DNA of 6,235 nucleotides from Chloroflexota bacterium. GTDB lineage: Bacteria > Chloroflexota > Limnocylindria > Limnocylindrales > CSP1-4. Positions 1 through 5,118 of this stretch are shown here, one piece after another (the stretch's first letter is position 1; the number at the start of each line of letters is the position of its first letter). Position numbers and translations under genes: made by a program. The DNA lies in contig JARXKQ010000073.1 in NCBI GenBank assembly GCA_030271555.1, positions 1 to 6,235 of the forward strand. Direction: 5' to 3'. The notes beneath the pieces are model-generated. The model ran no database searches. It saw only the letters and a list, made by a program, of their open reading frames with translations, and had not been told where the DNA came from.

Positions 1-58
1 CCTGCTCGGTCACAGACCGCAGGACCTCGGCACTCAGGCCGAACTGTTCAAATGTCAA
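1..58 (-). CDS. DEAD-box ATP-dependent RNA helicase, N-terminal fragment (runs off left edge)
   Basis: Only the first 19 codons are in the window. The gene reads leftward from a TTG codon at 58-56 and translates as M(TTG)-TFEQFGLSAEVLRSVTEQ. This matches the start of DEAD-box RNA helicases, where an F-x-x-(F/L)-G-L-S-x-x-(L/V)-L-R segment carries the aromatic residue upstream of the Q motif. In the family these enzymes unwind RNA duplexes with ATP in ribosome assembly or mRNA decay. The start is supported by a GAGAGG Shine-Dalgarno sequence at 70-65, six bases before TTG. No ATG lies in a suitable place. It follows the FemABX-like gene on the same strand after an 89 bp gap. The family call rests on 19 residues only, with the Q motif, DEAD box and all other motifs outside the window, so it is a good guess rather than a proof. 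Confidence 0.66.
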   Translation of the reverse strand, partial: MTFEQFGLSAEVLRSVTEQ

Positions 59-64
59 GAAGTA

Positions 65-70
65 CCTCTC
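65..70 (-). promoter_or_regulatory. Shine-Dalgarno site for the TTG-started helicase gene
   Basis: On the minus strand GAGAGG is followed by TACTTC and then the TTG start. The six-base spacing is near ideal, and this site decides the non-ATG start of the left-edge gene. Confidence 0.6.
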
Positions 71-118
71 GTCGTGGAGTATGGGCCAAGTCGGCGCATG
101 GCGCGTCTGGGCTCATCA

Positions 119-130
119 CGCGGATCCGCG
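119..130. repeat. Perfect 12-bp palindrome downstream of the FemABX-like gene
   Basis: CGCGGATCCGCG is a perfect palindrome lying 17 bp beyond the stop codon of the FemABX-like gene and 60 bp before the helicase start. It has no loop and no T-run, so it is a poor intrinsic terminator. It may be an operator-like site or chance in GC-rich DNA. No function can be assigned. Confidence 0.35.
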
Positions 131-147
131 AATGGCGGTCGCCGATC

Positions 148-1209
148 TCATCCTTGCTCCCGCCGGCGCTGCCACAGCCAGTGGACGGGCCCGATGAAGA
201 CGCGCTCGTAGGCGGGCATGAAACGCACGACGCGGCCGCCCCAGCCCTTCTTGAACCGGTAGACGCCATCGAGCGGGTCGCGCCGCGCGGCGGCTTCGAG
301 CCGCTCCATTTCAGCTGATGCCCGATCTGACCCTGCTGCCGCGGCCAGTTCCACCCGGCCGCGCGCGTCGGCGATGCCGAATTGATCCCAGGTCTTGGCG
401 CCGCGTTCCCTGGCCCAGCTGATGGCCTGCCATTGCAGCGCGTGCGCGGCCCGGTATTCGAGACCCGCCGCGTTTGAGCCGGCGGCGAGATAGACGCCAT
501 GTCCGTTCCAGGCCAGGACGAGCGAGGCGCCGATTGGCGCGCCCTCGCGCTCCGCGATCAGCAGCTGTGCCGCGTCGCCGTACGCGTCGAGCAGGACGCG
601 GTAGTAGGCGGCGCTGTGAAAGCCGAAGGATTTGCGCGACGAGCTCGCGCCGAGCATCTGGTGGAGCGTTGCCGTCTCGGCCACGTCAGTCGAGCTGCGG
701 ACGGTGACACCCTCGCGCTCGGAGCGCTTCAGGTCCGCACGGTGGCCCTTGGAAAGACCGGCGAGCAACTCGGGCAGCGCGGGCGCGAGGTCAAGCACGA
801 CCGTCGAGCGCGGCTGGATAGTCTTCTCGGCCGTCTTGAAGCCGGCCGCGCGCAGCTGCGCGTCGAGTGTCGCGGCCCTCGGATCGTCGAGCGTCAGAGC
901 CGGCTCGAGGCGCACGAATGCCGCGCGACGCGAGCGCGCCACGCGGACTATCTCTTCGAGCAGGCCGGCGTCGACACCTCCGTCAGCGGCCGCAATTGGG
1001 CCGCGCGCGACGTAGGCCACGCTCAACCCGCGAAACTGCCGAATCAGCAACTGCGCCGCAGTGGCTCCGTCAACCGCGGAGAGTCGGTATGGCTGCCAGC
1101 CGAAACGGGCCTTGAGCTGTCCCCAGGCCCATGCCTGAAAGGGTTGACCGCCCAGTCGAGCGGCCAGGTCGTCCCAGTCGGTGCGGTCGGTGATCTCAGT
1201 CGCCGTCAT
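148..1209 (-). CDS. FemABX-like aminoacyl/acyl transferase (peptidoglycan bridge type, GNAT fold)
   Basis: The 353-residue product resembles the FemABX family, cytoplasmic enzymes with two GNAT-like domains. Characterised members add amino acids from aminoacyl-tRNA to lipid II to build the interpeptide bridge. Visible landmarks are QAWAWGQLK at 25-33, the RSTVVLDL strand at 134-141, a basic helix with KGHRADLKRSEREGV at 154-168, LQWQAISWARERGAK at 258-272 and the typical C-terminal GVYRFKKGWGG at 315-325. Length fits the family. ATG 1209 was chosen because the open frame upstream of it (to 1299) is low-quality and overlaps a probable zinc-ribbon gene; GTG 1215 is an alternative. No clear Shine-Dalgarno precedes either, and a perfect hairpin lies just upstream. 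The accepted substrate cannot be read from sequence: FemABX relatives also act on non-wall substrates. A lysozyme gene in the same window agrees with, but does not prove, a wall role. Confidence 0.85.
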   Translation of the reverse strand: MTATEITDRTDWDDLAARLGGQPFQAWAWGQLKARFGWQPYRLSAVDGATAAQLLIRQFRGLSVAYVARGPIAAADGGVDAGLLEEIVRVARSRRAAFVRLEPALTLDDPRAATLDAQLRAAGFKTAEKTIQPRSTVVLDLAPALPELLAGLSKGHRADLKRSEREGVTVRSSTDVAETATLHQMLGASSSRKSFGFHSAAYYRVLLDAYGDAAQLLIAEREGAPIGASLVLAWNGHGVYLAAGSNAAGLEYRAAHALQWQAISWARERGAKTWDQFGIADARGRVELAAAAGSDRASAEMERLEAAARRDPLDGVYRFKKGWGGRVVRFMPAYERVFIGPVHWLWQRRREQG

Positions 1210-1222
1210 TGGCACCGATTGT

Positions 1223-1240
1223 GACCGCCCAAGGGCGGTC
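1223..1240 (-). promoter_or_regulatory. Perfect 8-bp inverted repeat just upstream of the FemABX-like start
   Basis: GACCGCCC and GGGCGGTC face each other across two bases, so the RNA would form a tight GC-rich hairpin with a CUUG-like tetraloop closing a 7-bp stem. It sits 13 bases before ATG 1209 and 9 bases after the zinc-ribbon stop codon. No T-run follows on the minus strand, so it is unlikely to be an intrinsic terminator. It could modulate translation of the FemABX-like gene, act as an mRNA processing or stability element, or bind a protein as DNA. Its function is unknown. Confidence 0.45.
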
Positions 1241-1249
1241 GCGGGGCGC

Positions 1250-1432
1250 TCAGGCGAGAACTCGCCGCGCTCCGCAGATGGGGCATGTCGCTGACGCACC
1301 CGTTGGATCAGGCTGCATCAGTGTGGCGCAGCCATTGGTCGAGCAGAACAGCCGGTGTCCGGCCGTTGTCCGACGGATTCGGCGGCGCGCTGATGCGCCG
1401 AAGCTATGGGTGTGGTTAGAGCGGGGTTGCAT
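1250..1432 (-). CDS. Small zinc-ribbon protein (hypothetical)
   Basis: The frame encodes 60 residues. The C-terminal half (28-57) looks like a compact zinc ribbon: Cys30-x4-Cys35 and Cys50-x2-Cys53, with C-P-I-C-G-A-R at the second knuckle. Four spaced cysteines in such a short reading frame are unlikely by chance in GC-rich DNA. The N-terminal half is basic (a RRRIRR run at 16-21) and less convincing. ATG 1432 is the only ATG in an open frame that extends back to a stop near 1540; an AGGG lies only two bases before it, so the true start is uncertain. The gene ends 40 bp before the FemABX-like ATG on the same strand and could be co-transcribed with it. Stand-alone ribbons of this kind bind metal and often nucleic acid or protein partners, but no specific role can be given. 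If it is not real, 1210-1621 is a non-coding gap. Confidence 0.5.
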   Translation of the reverse strand: MQPRSNHTHSFGASARRRIRRTTAGHRLFCSTNGCATLMQPDPTGASATCPICGARRVLA

Positions 1433-1596
1433 TTCCCTGGACCTTGATTTTCTTGCCGTCGCCGCCGGGATTGTGGCGTGAGGGCTGATTTCCGCGCTCC
1501 ACGACGCTTCTTTGTCCCTGCGTCGGAGCGATTACCCAACCGGGCCGCGGGAGCGAGTAATGATGCTCAGACCTGCGGCTCTATGCGGTTGTCGCT

Positions 1597-1616
1597 GCCA
1601 ATTCTAACCGATTGGC
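1597..1616 (-). repeat. Inverted repeat after the HhH-GPD gene (weak terminator candidate)
   Basis: GCCAAT and ATTGGC form a 6-bp stem around an 8-base loop, five bases past the stop codon of the HhH-GPD gene. The position suits a terminator or 3'-end hairpin, but no T-run follows and the stem is short. The rest of the gap 1433-1596 shows no gene, RNA or clear promoter that I can support. Confidence 0.3.
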
Positions 1617-1621
1617 CCGAA

Positions 1622-2212
1622 TCAGCGCTTCAGTACCTTTGACCCAGCCTGCTCCGCGCGCAGCGCCGCCTTCTTGGCGCGCTTGCCGGCCTGGTACTCC
1701 GCCAGCGACGACGCGTCATCAACATCGCCGAGCGACGGATGCTTGGGCGCGACCTCTTCCCAGCCAGGTGGCTTGACGCCCAGGCGCTTGCCCAGAATGG
1801 CGATGAGCGTCTTGGCCTTCATCTCGCCGATGCCGGGCAGTGCCAGCAGGCGCGCCTCGAGCTCCTTGCCGCTCTTCGCCTCGCGCCATACGCGTCCCGC
1901 GTCACCGCCGTAGTCGCGCACGATCGCCACGCATAGATCCTGTGTGCGCTTGGCCATGTTGCCCGGGAAGCGGTGCAGCGCGGGCCGCTCGCGGAACACG
2001 TCCGCGAGCTTGTCGGGGTCCATCGCCGCGATCTTCGCCGCGTCAAGAGTGCCGATGCGCTGGCGCAGCTCGTACGGGCCGGCAAAGGCCTTCTGCAGCG
2101 TGACCTGCTGGTCGAGCTCGAAGCCGATCAGCAGTGCCAGCGGCTCGTCCTGGAGCAGGCGATCGGCTTCGTCATTGCCGGTGAAGGGGAGAAGCGGCGT
2201 CGTGCTGACCAT
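1622..2212 (-). CDS. HhH-GPD base excision repair family protein (TIGR03252-like)
   Basis: The 196-residue product matches the small HhH-GPD family described as an uncharacterised base-excision-repair-like protein (TIGR03252), of similar length. Recognisable segments are the N-terminal FTGNDEADRLLQDEPLALL at 10-28, IGFELDQQVTLQKAF at 29-43, FPGNMAKRTQDL at 82-93 and the helix-hairpin-helix LPGIGEMKA at 125-133. In bifunctional relatives such as endonuclease III the lysine lies two residues after the hairpin glycine (LPGVGRKTA) and an aspartate follows about 18 residues later. Here the lysine position is Met131 and the segment after the hairpin reads GVKPPGWEEVAP with no clear Asp equivalent. 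There is one cysteine, so no iron-sulfur cluster. It may bind DNA without classic lyase chemistry. The N-terminus aligns well, so ATG 2212 is accepted despite no clear Shine-Dalgarno. It lies 20 bp after msrA and is probably in the same operon. Confidence 0.83.
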   Translation of the reverse strand: MVSTTPLLPFTGNDEADRLLQDEPLALLIGFELDQQVTLQKAFAGPYELRQRIGTLDAAKIAAMDPDKLADVFRERPALHRFPGNMAKRTQDLCVAIVRDYGGDAGRVWREAKSGKELEARLLALPGIGEMKAKTLIAILGKRLGVKPPGWEEVAPKHPSLGDVDDASSLAEYQAGKRAKKAALRAEQAGSKVLKR

Positions 2213-2232
2213 GGGCGCGATGGTAGCCGCGG

Positions 2233-2913
2233 CTACTCCCCGTATTGGAGGGGCGTCACCGCGAAGCCGTCGGGCAGCTTGATGCCCGTGGCGTGGTTAG
2301 GGCAGTAGCCGCCCGGATTCACTTTCAGGTACTGCTGGTGATAGTCCTCGGCGAAGTAGAACGGCGGCGCCGGCGGGCCCGCGATCTCCGTCGTGATCTC
2401 GCCATAACCGCGGGCGCTCAGCCGCTGCTGGTACATCTTCTCTGACTCCTCGGCCGCGACCTTCTGTGCGTGGTCATGGACGAAGATCACCGACCGGTAC
2501 TCGGATCCGGTGTCGTTGCCCTGGCGCATGCCCTGCGTCGGGTCGTGGCTCTCCCAAAAGACCTTGAGCAGCTTCTCGTAGCTCGTCTTCGCCGGATCGA
2601 ACACGACGCGCACCGTCTCGGCATGGCCGGTCTTGCCGGTGCACGACTCCTGGTACGTGGGGTTGGGCGTGTAGCCGCCCTGGTAGCCGACCGCGGTGGT
2701 CCACACACCGGGCTGCTCCCAGAAGGTCTTCTCCTCGCCCCAGAAGCAGCCGAGCGCGAACTCGGCGACCTGCAAGCCGTCGGGATACGGACCGGCGATT
2801 GGCGTTCCGAGCACGCGGTGGGGCGCCGGATTGGGCAGGATTGACTCGCTGCGACCGGGCAGGGCGTTCTCCTGGGTTGGCAGTGAACCCTTGTCGCGGT
2901 TGAACAGGAACAT
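2233..2913 (-). CDS. msrA: Peptide-methionine (S)-S-oxide reductase MsrA
   Basis: MsrA reduces S-methionine sulfoxide in proteins and free methionine back to methionine, usually with thioredoxin as reductant, in the cytoplasm. The 226-residue product carries the GCFWGEE active site with nucleophile Cys56, GYTPNPTY at 80-87, GHAETVRVVFDP at 96-107, HDPTQGMRQGND at 124-135, EYRSVIF at 138-144 and YHQQYLKVNPGGYC at 191-204, whose Cys204 is the likely resolving residue. The N-terminal extension containing ALPGRSE resembles the long E. coli-type enzyme. That protein has a second recycling cysteine eight residues later (GYC-x7-C); here it is absent. ATG 2913 was chosen over GTG 2925 because GGAG at 2928-2925 is 11 bases before the ATG but abuts the GTG, and because the E. 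coli protein starts at a similar M-x-LF. The downstream HhH-GPD gene follows after 20 bp. Confidence 0.96.
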   Translation of the reverse strand: MFLFNRDKGSLPTQENALPGRSESILPNPAPHRVLGTPIAGPYPDGLQVAEFALGCFWGEEKTFWEQPGVWTTAVGYQGGYTPNPTYQESCTGKTGHAETVRVVFDPAKTSYEKLLKVFWESHDPTQGMRQGNDTGSEYRSVIFVHDHAQKVAAEESEKMYQQRLSARGYGEITTEIAGPPAPPFYFAEDYHQQYLKVNPGGYCPNHATGIKLPDGFAVTPLQYGE

Positions 2914-2924
2914 GGCGAAGAACA

Positions 2925-2928
2925 CTCC
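2925..2928 (-). promoter_or_regulatory. Shine-Dalgarno site deciding the msrA start
   Basis: GGAG on the minus strand lies 11 bases before ATG 2913 but directly against GTG 2925. This favours the ATG as the msrA start. Confidence 0.5.
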
Positions 2929-2946
2929 GATCGTGAGGAGATTGGG

Positions 2947-2952
2947 ATTCTA
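2947..2952 (-). promoter_or_regulatory. Possible -10 element for msrA
   Basis: TAGAAT on the minus strand differs from the TATAAT consensus at one position and lies 33 bases before the msrA ATG, in the 101 bp gap between the divergent msrA and lysozyme genes. No good -35 box is seen 16-18 bases upstream, so this is only a candidate. Confidence 0.28.
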
Positions 2953-2974
2953 GAGGTAAGTACGCGCAACGGGC

Positions 2975-2989
2975 GCCCCCGGATGGGGC
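2975..2989 (+). repeat. Short inverted repeat in the msrA/lysozyme divergent region
   Basis: GCCCC and GGGGC flank a five-base loop (CGGAT), 25 bases before the lysozyme ATG. It overlaps a GGGCGCCC palindrome at 2971-2978. It could be an operator or leader hairpin for the lysozyme gene; the short stem in GC-rich DNA makes chance quite possible. Confidence 0.25.
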
Positions 2990-3014
2990 ATGAGAGACTG
3001 TTAGAGCCGTGAAT

Positions 3015-3770
3015 ATGGGGGAGACGAACCTGGTCGCCTTGCGCCGCCGCGCATTGCCGTTGCTAGTCGCCGTGCTGGCCAGCCTGGCGCTGGCCGCCGC
3101 ACTGCCGGCGGGGCAAGCGGCCACCGCCGCCGACTCCGACCTGGCCGGGATCGATGTCTCGCACTACCAGGGCGAGATCGGCTGGAGTGACGTCGTCGGC
3201 GACGGCGTGGGCTTCGCGATCGCCAAGGCGACCGAGGGCCGCCTCTACCAGGACGACCAGTACGCGCGCAACAAGGACAGAGCCGAGGCACTGGGTCTGC
3301 CCTTCACCGCCTACCACTTCGCCAGCCCTGACTCGACCGCCAACGACGCGGTCCTGGAGGCCGATAACTTCGTCGACACCGCCAACCTGGGGCCGGGCGA
3401 CCTGCGACCTGTCCTGGATCTGGAGAAGAGCGGCGGTCTGGGCGTCAAGAAGCTGCGCAATTGGGTGAAGGCGTGGCTGGCCGAGGTAGAAGGCCGAGTC
3501 GGGGCCAAACCGATCATCTACACCTCGCCTTCGTTCTGGCACGACAAGATGGGCAACAGCCGCTGGTTCGCCAACAACGCCTACGCCCTCTGGATCGCTC
3601 ATTGGCACGTCGCTCAGCCGCGGGTCCCGGCCGGCAACTGGGCCGGGCATGGCTGGACGATCTGGCAGTACGACAACTGTGGCAGCATGGCCGGCATTGA
3701 CGGCTGCGTCGATCTCGATCGGCTCAACGGGACCGACATCGATGCGCTGCGGATCCCACCGTCAGGCTAG
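3015..3770 (+). CDS. Secreted GH25 family lysozyme (N-acetylmuramidase)
   Basis: GH25 enzymes cut the beta-1,4 bond between MurNAc and GlcNAc in peptidoglycan. Numbered from ATG 3015 the product has 251 residues. A signal peptide occupies roughly 1-38: a basic RRR at 10-12, a hydrophobic core to about 30, and cleavage likely after Ala35 or Ala38. The mature protein is a single catalytic domain. GIDVSHYQ at 45-52 carries Asp47. IAKATEG is at 69-75, AYHFASP at 99-105, and VLDLE at 133-137 carries the acidic pair Asp135 and Glu137. YTSPSFW is at 169-175, WIAHW at 193-197 and WTIWQY at 214-219. Cys222 and Cys231 may form a disulfide. No wall-binding repeats are present. The in-frame GTG 3009 is an alternative start, and a strong GGGGGAG at 3017-3023 lies inside the reading frame, so the start is not settled. 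Likely roles are wall turnover or attack on other bacteria. Confidence 0.92.
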   Translation: MGETNLVALRRRALPLLVAVLASLALAAALPAGQAATAADSDLAGIDVSHYQGEIGWSDVVGDGVGFAIAKATEGRLYQDDQYARNKDRAEALGLPFTAYHFASPDSTANDAVLEADNFVDTANLGPGDLRPVLDLEKSGGLGVKKLRNWVKAWLAEVEGRVGAKPIIYTSPSFWHDKMGNSRWFANNAYALWIAHWHVAQPRVPAGNWAGHGWTIWQYDNCGSMAGIDGCVDLDRLNGTDIDALRIPPSG

Positions 3771-3810
3771 GCCCGCGCCTGGGTCAGCCGGTCTCCGGAT
3801 TGGGCGGGCC
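3770..3810. terminator. Possible bidirectional terminator hairpin between convergent genes
   Basis: GGCCCGC at 3770-3776 pairs with GCGGGCC at 3804-3810, and the enclosed loop contains a smaller CCGG-TCT-CCGG hairpin at 3788-3798. It sits across the 13 bp junction of the lysozyme gene and the convergent minus-strand gene, where a shared terminator is expected. There is no T-run on either side, so rho-independent action is unproven. Confidence 0.3.
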
Positions 3811-4047
3811 GACCGGCGGATCGAAGAAGATCGCGACACGCCGGTCGGGCGCGTCCTCATCGGGCGCCTGGAGGCTGAAGGTGGCGCCGAACTGCAAACG
3901 CAGCCCGCGCCGCAGATCGTGAAACGTGCGGTTCGTCAGGGCGATATCGGCCACGCCCGCGGCGCGGCGCGCGGCCTCGTCGCTGGGCCAGAAACGCGCG
4001 TAGACATGGATCGCCTCAAAGCCATCCGCCAACCACGCGATCCGCAC
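3784..4047 (-). CDS. Small hypothetical protein, 87 residues
   Basis: I do not recognise this family. The minus strand is open here and the peptide looks like a soluble protein: VRIAWLADGFEAIHVYARFW at the N-terminus, then WPSDEAARRAAGVADIAL, a THDLR-like basic stretch (TFHDLRRGLRLQFGATFSL) and a C-terminal RRVAIFFDPPVGPPNPETG. Third codon positions are strongly G/C, while the plus-strand frame opposite is an Arg-rich low-complexity shadow. It lies in an otherwise empty 235 bp between the lysozyme and the first carboxypeptidase. GTG 4047 was chosen because AGGA lies 10 bases upstream; GTG 4065 would give 93 residues. The longer open frame further upstream, to 4749, is antisense to the carboxypeptidase and is not taken as coding. 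The 5' end overlaps the carboxypeptidase start head-to-head by about 42 bp. It has no signal peptide or membrane segment, so it is probably cytoplasmic. Confidence 0.55.
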   Translation of the reverse strand: MRIAWLADGFEAIHVYARFWPSDEAARRAAGVADIALTNRTFHDLRRGLRLQFGATFSLQAPDEDAPDRRVAIFFDPPVGPPNPETG

Positions 4048-5118
4048 GCTGCCGTCTTCCTGCACCGGCTGATTGTGCCGCTTATCGCTCTTGTATCGGT
4101 TTTTCTGACGCCGGCGGCGGCGTTGGCCGCGGGTGAGCCCAGCGGCTACGAGTACTTCCACACGTACGCCGAGGTGAAGTCCGAGATCGACGCTGCGGTC
4201 GCGGCCCACCCGAGCATCGCTCAGCGCTTCTCGATGGGGGTCAGCTACGAGGGCCGCCAGATCTGGGGCATCAAGATCAGCGACAACGTCGGCACCGATG
4301 AGACCGAGCCGGAGGCCTTCATCGTCGCCCAGATTCATGCCAACGAGCGCTCTGCCGGCGAGCTGGCGCTGTACCTGATCGACCTGCTGGTTAGCGGCTA
4401 CGCCAACGATTCGCGCATCACGGACATCGTGGATGGTCGGGAGATCTGGATCGTGCCCATGGCGAACCCCGATGGCGCCGAGTACGACATGTCCGACGGC
4501 GTCTTCCGCCACTGGCGCAAGAACCGCCAGCCCATACCGGACTCCAGCGCGATCGGGATCGACCTCAATCGCCAGTTCGGCTTCAAGTGGAACTGCTGCG
4601 GCGGCGGGAGCAACAACCCCGTCGCGCCAAAGTACCGCGGCCCATCGCCGTGGTACGCGCCGGAGACGCGCGCCTACCGCGACTTCGTGCTCAGCCGCGT
4701 GGTCGGCGGCACGCAGCAGCTGAGCGAGATCCTGAGCCTGCACTCGCAAGGCCGGCTGGTGCTATGGCCGTACGGTTACACCAAGAAGGATCACCCGCCG
4801 ACGATGCGCTACGACGACTGGCGGGCATTCGTGGCACTGGGCAAGCAGATGGCCAACCTGAACGGCTACCGGCCGCAGCAGACGAGCGATCTGTACGTGG
4901 TCGACGGCGATGAGGGCGACTGGGCCTACCACGACCAGGGCATCTTCGCGTTCGCCTTTGAGCTCGCCGCGGGTAATCCGGAGCGCTCCTATCCAACGCT
5001 CGCGCAGCTCCAGGCCGACGAGCAGCGCAACCGCCCGGCGCTGTTGCTGTTCCTGGAGCAAGCCGACTGTCCGTATCGTTCCGCCGGCGCCGCCCTCGCA
5101 GCCAGGCACTGCGCATGA
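4006..5118 (+). CDS. Secreted M14 family zinc carboxypeptidase (copy 1, diverged substrate site)
   Basis: M14 metallocarboxypeptidases remove C-terminal amino acids from peptides using one zinc ion. The 370-residue product has a signal peptide with a long basic N-region, a hydrophobic core at about 22-41 and likely cleavage after an Ala near 40-42. The domain resembles the carboxypeptidase A/T type. Zinc ligands are His111 and Glu114 (H-A-N-E) and His246 (SLHSQG); the catalytic base is Glu319 (FAFAFE). Substrate residues corresponding to bovine Arg127, Asn144, Arg145 and Tyr248 are Arg171, Asn188, Arg189 and Tyr297. Bovine Arg71 is replaced by Asn113, and bovine Ile255 by Gly304 with acidic Asp302 and Glu303 beside it. 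Cys197-Cys198 (NCCGG) and Cys355/Cys369 suggest disulfides. ATG 4006 is the only suitable ATG but lacks a clear Shine-Dalgarno and lies inside the opposing small gene; a rarer non-ATG start nearer the hydrophobic core is possible. The stop overlaps the start of copy 2 as ATGA. Confidence 0.93.
   Translation: MDRLKAIRQPRDPHAAVFLHRLIVPLIALVSVFLTPAAALAAGEPSGYEYFHTYAEVKSEIDAAVAAHPSIAQRFSMGVSYEGRQIWGIKISDNVGTDETEPEAFIVAQIHANERSAGELALYLIDLLVSGYANDSRITDIVDGREIWIVPMANPDGAEYDMSDGVFRHWRKNRQPIPDSSAIGIDLNRQFGFKWNCCGGGSNNPVAPKYRGPSPWYAPETRAYRDFVLSRVVGGTQQLSEILSLHSQGRLVLWPYGYTKKDHPPTMRYDDWRAFVALGKQMANLNGYRPQQTSDLYVVDGDEGDWAYHDQGIFAFAFELAAGNPERSYPTLAQLQADEQRNRPALLLFLEQADCPYRSAGAALAARHCA

Noticed and set aside
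499..1224. A 241-codon plus-strand open frame
   Set aside because: It is antisense to the FemABX-like gene, which shows clear family motifs; the plus-strand translation has no recognisable domain.
1210..1299. N-terminal extension of the FemABX-like protein to ATG 1299
   Set aside because: The extra 30 residues are not family-like and overlap the zinc-ribbon frame and the hairpin. ATG 1209 leads directly into the conserved N-terminus.
1318..1539. A 73-codon minus-strand frame rich in Arg and Lys
   Set aside because: It overlaps the zinc-ribbon frame out of register, has no domain-like pattern and shows no convincing ribosome binding site.
1433..1621. Possible structured RNA gene in the gap
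   Set aside because: I looked for tRNA, SRP RNA and riboswitch-like landmarks on both strands and found only a short inverted repeat at 1597-1616.
2474..3124. A 216-codon minus-strand frame across msrA and the divergent promoter region
   Set aside because: It is out of frame with the unmistakable MsrA motifs, crosses into the lysozyme signal peptide and is Arg/Ala-rich shadow sequence.
3649..4005. N-terminal extension of carboxypeptidase 1 back to 3649
   Set aside because: It overlaps the end of the lysozyme gene and is Arg-rich low complexity. A secreted M14 protein should begin just before its hydrophobic signal segment.
4066..4749. Upstream extension of the small minus-strand gene to an ATG at 4749
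   Set aside because: This part is antisense to the conserved carboxypeptidase 1 domain and has shadow composition. Only the C-terminal part (3784 to about 4047) is protein-like.
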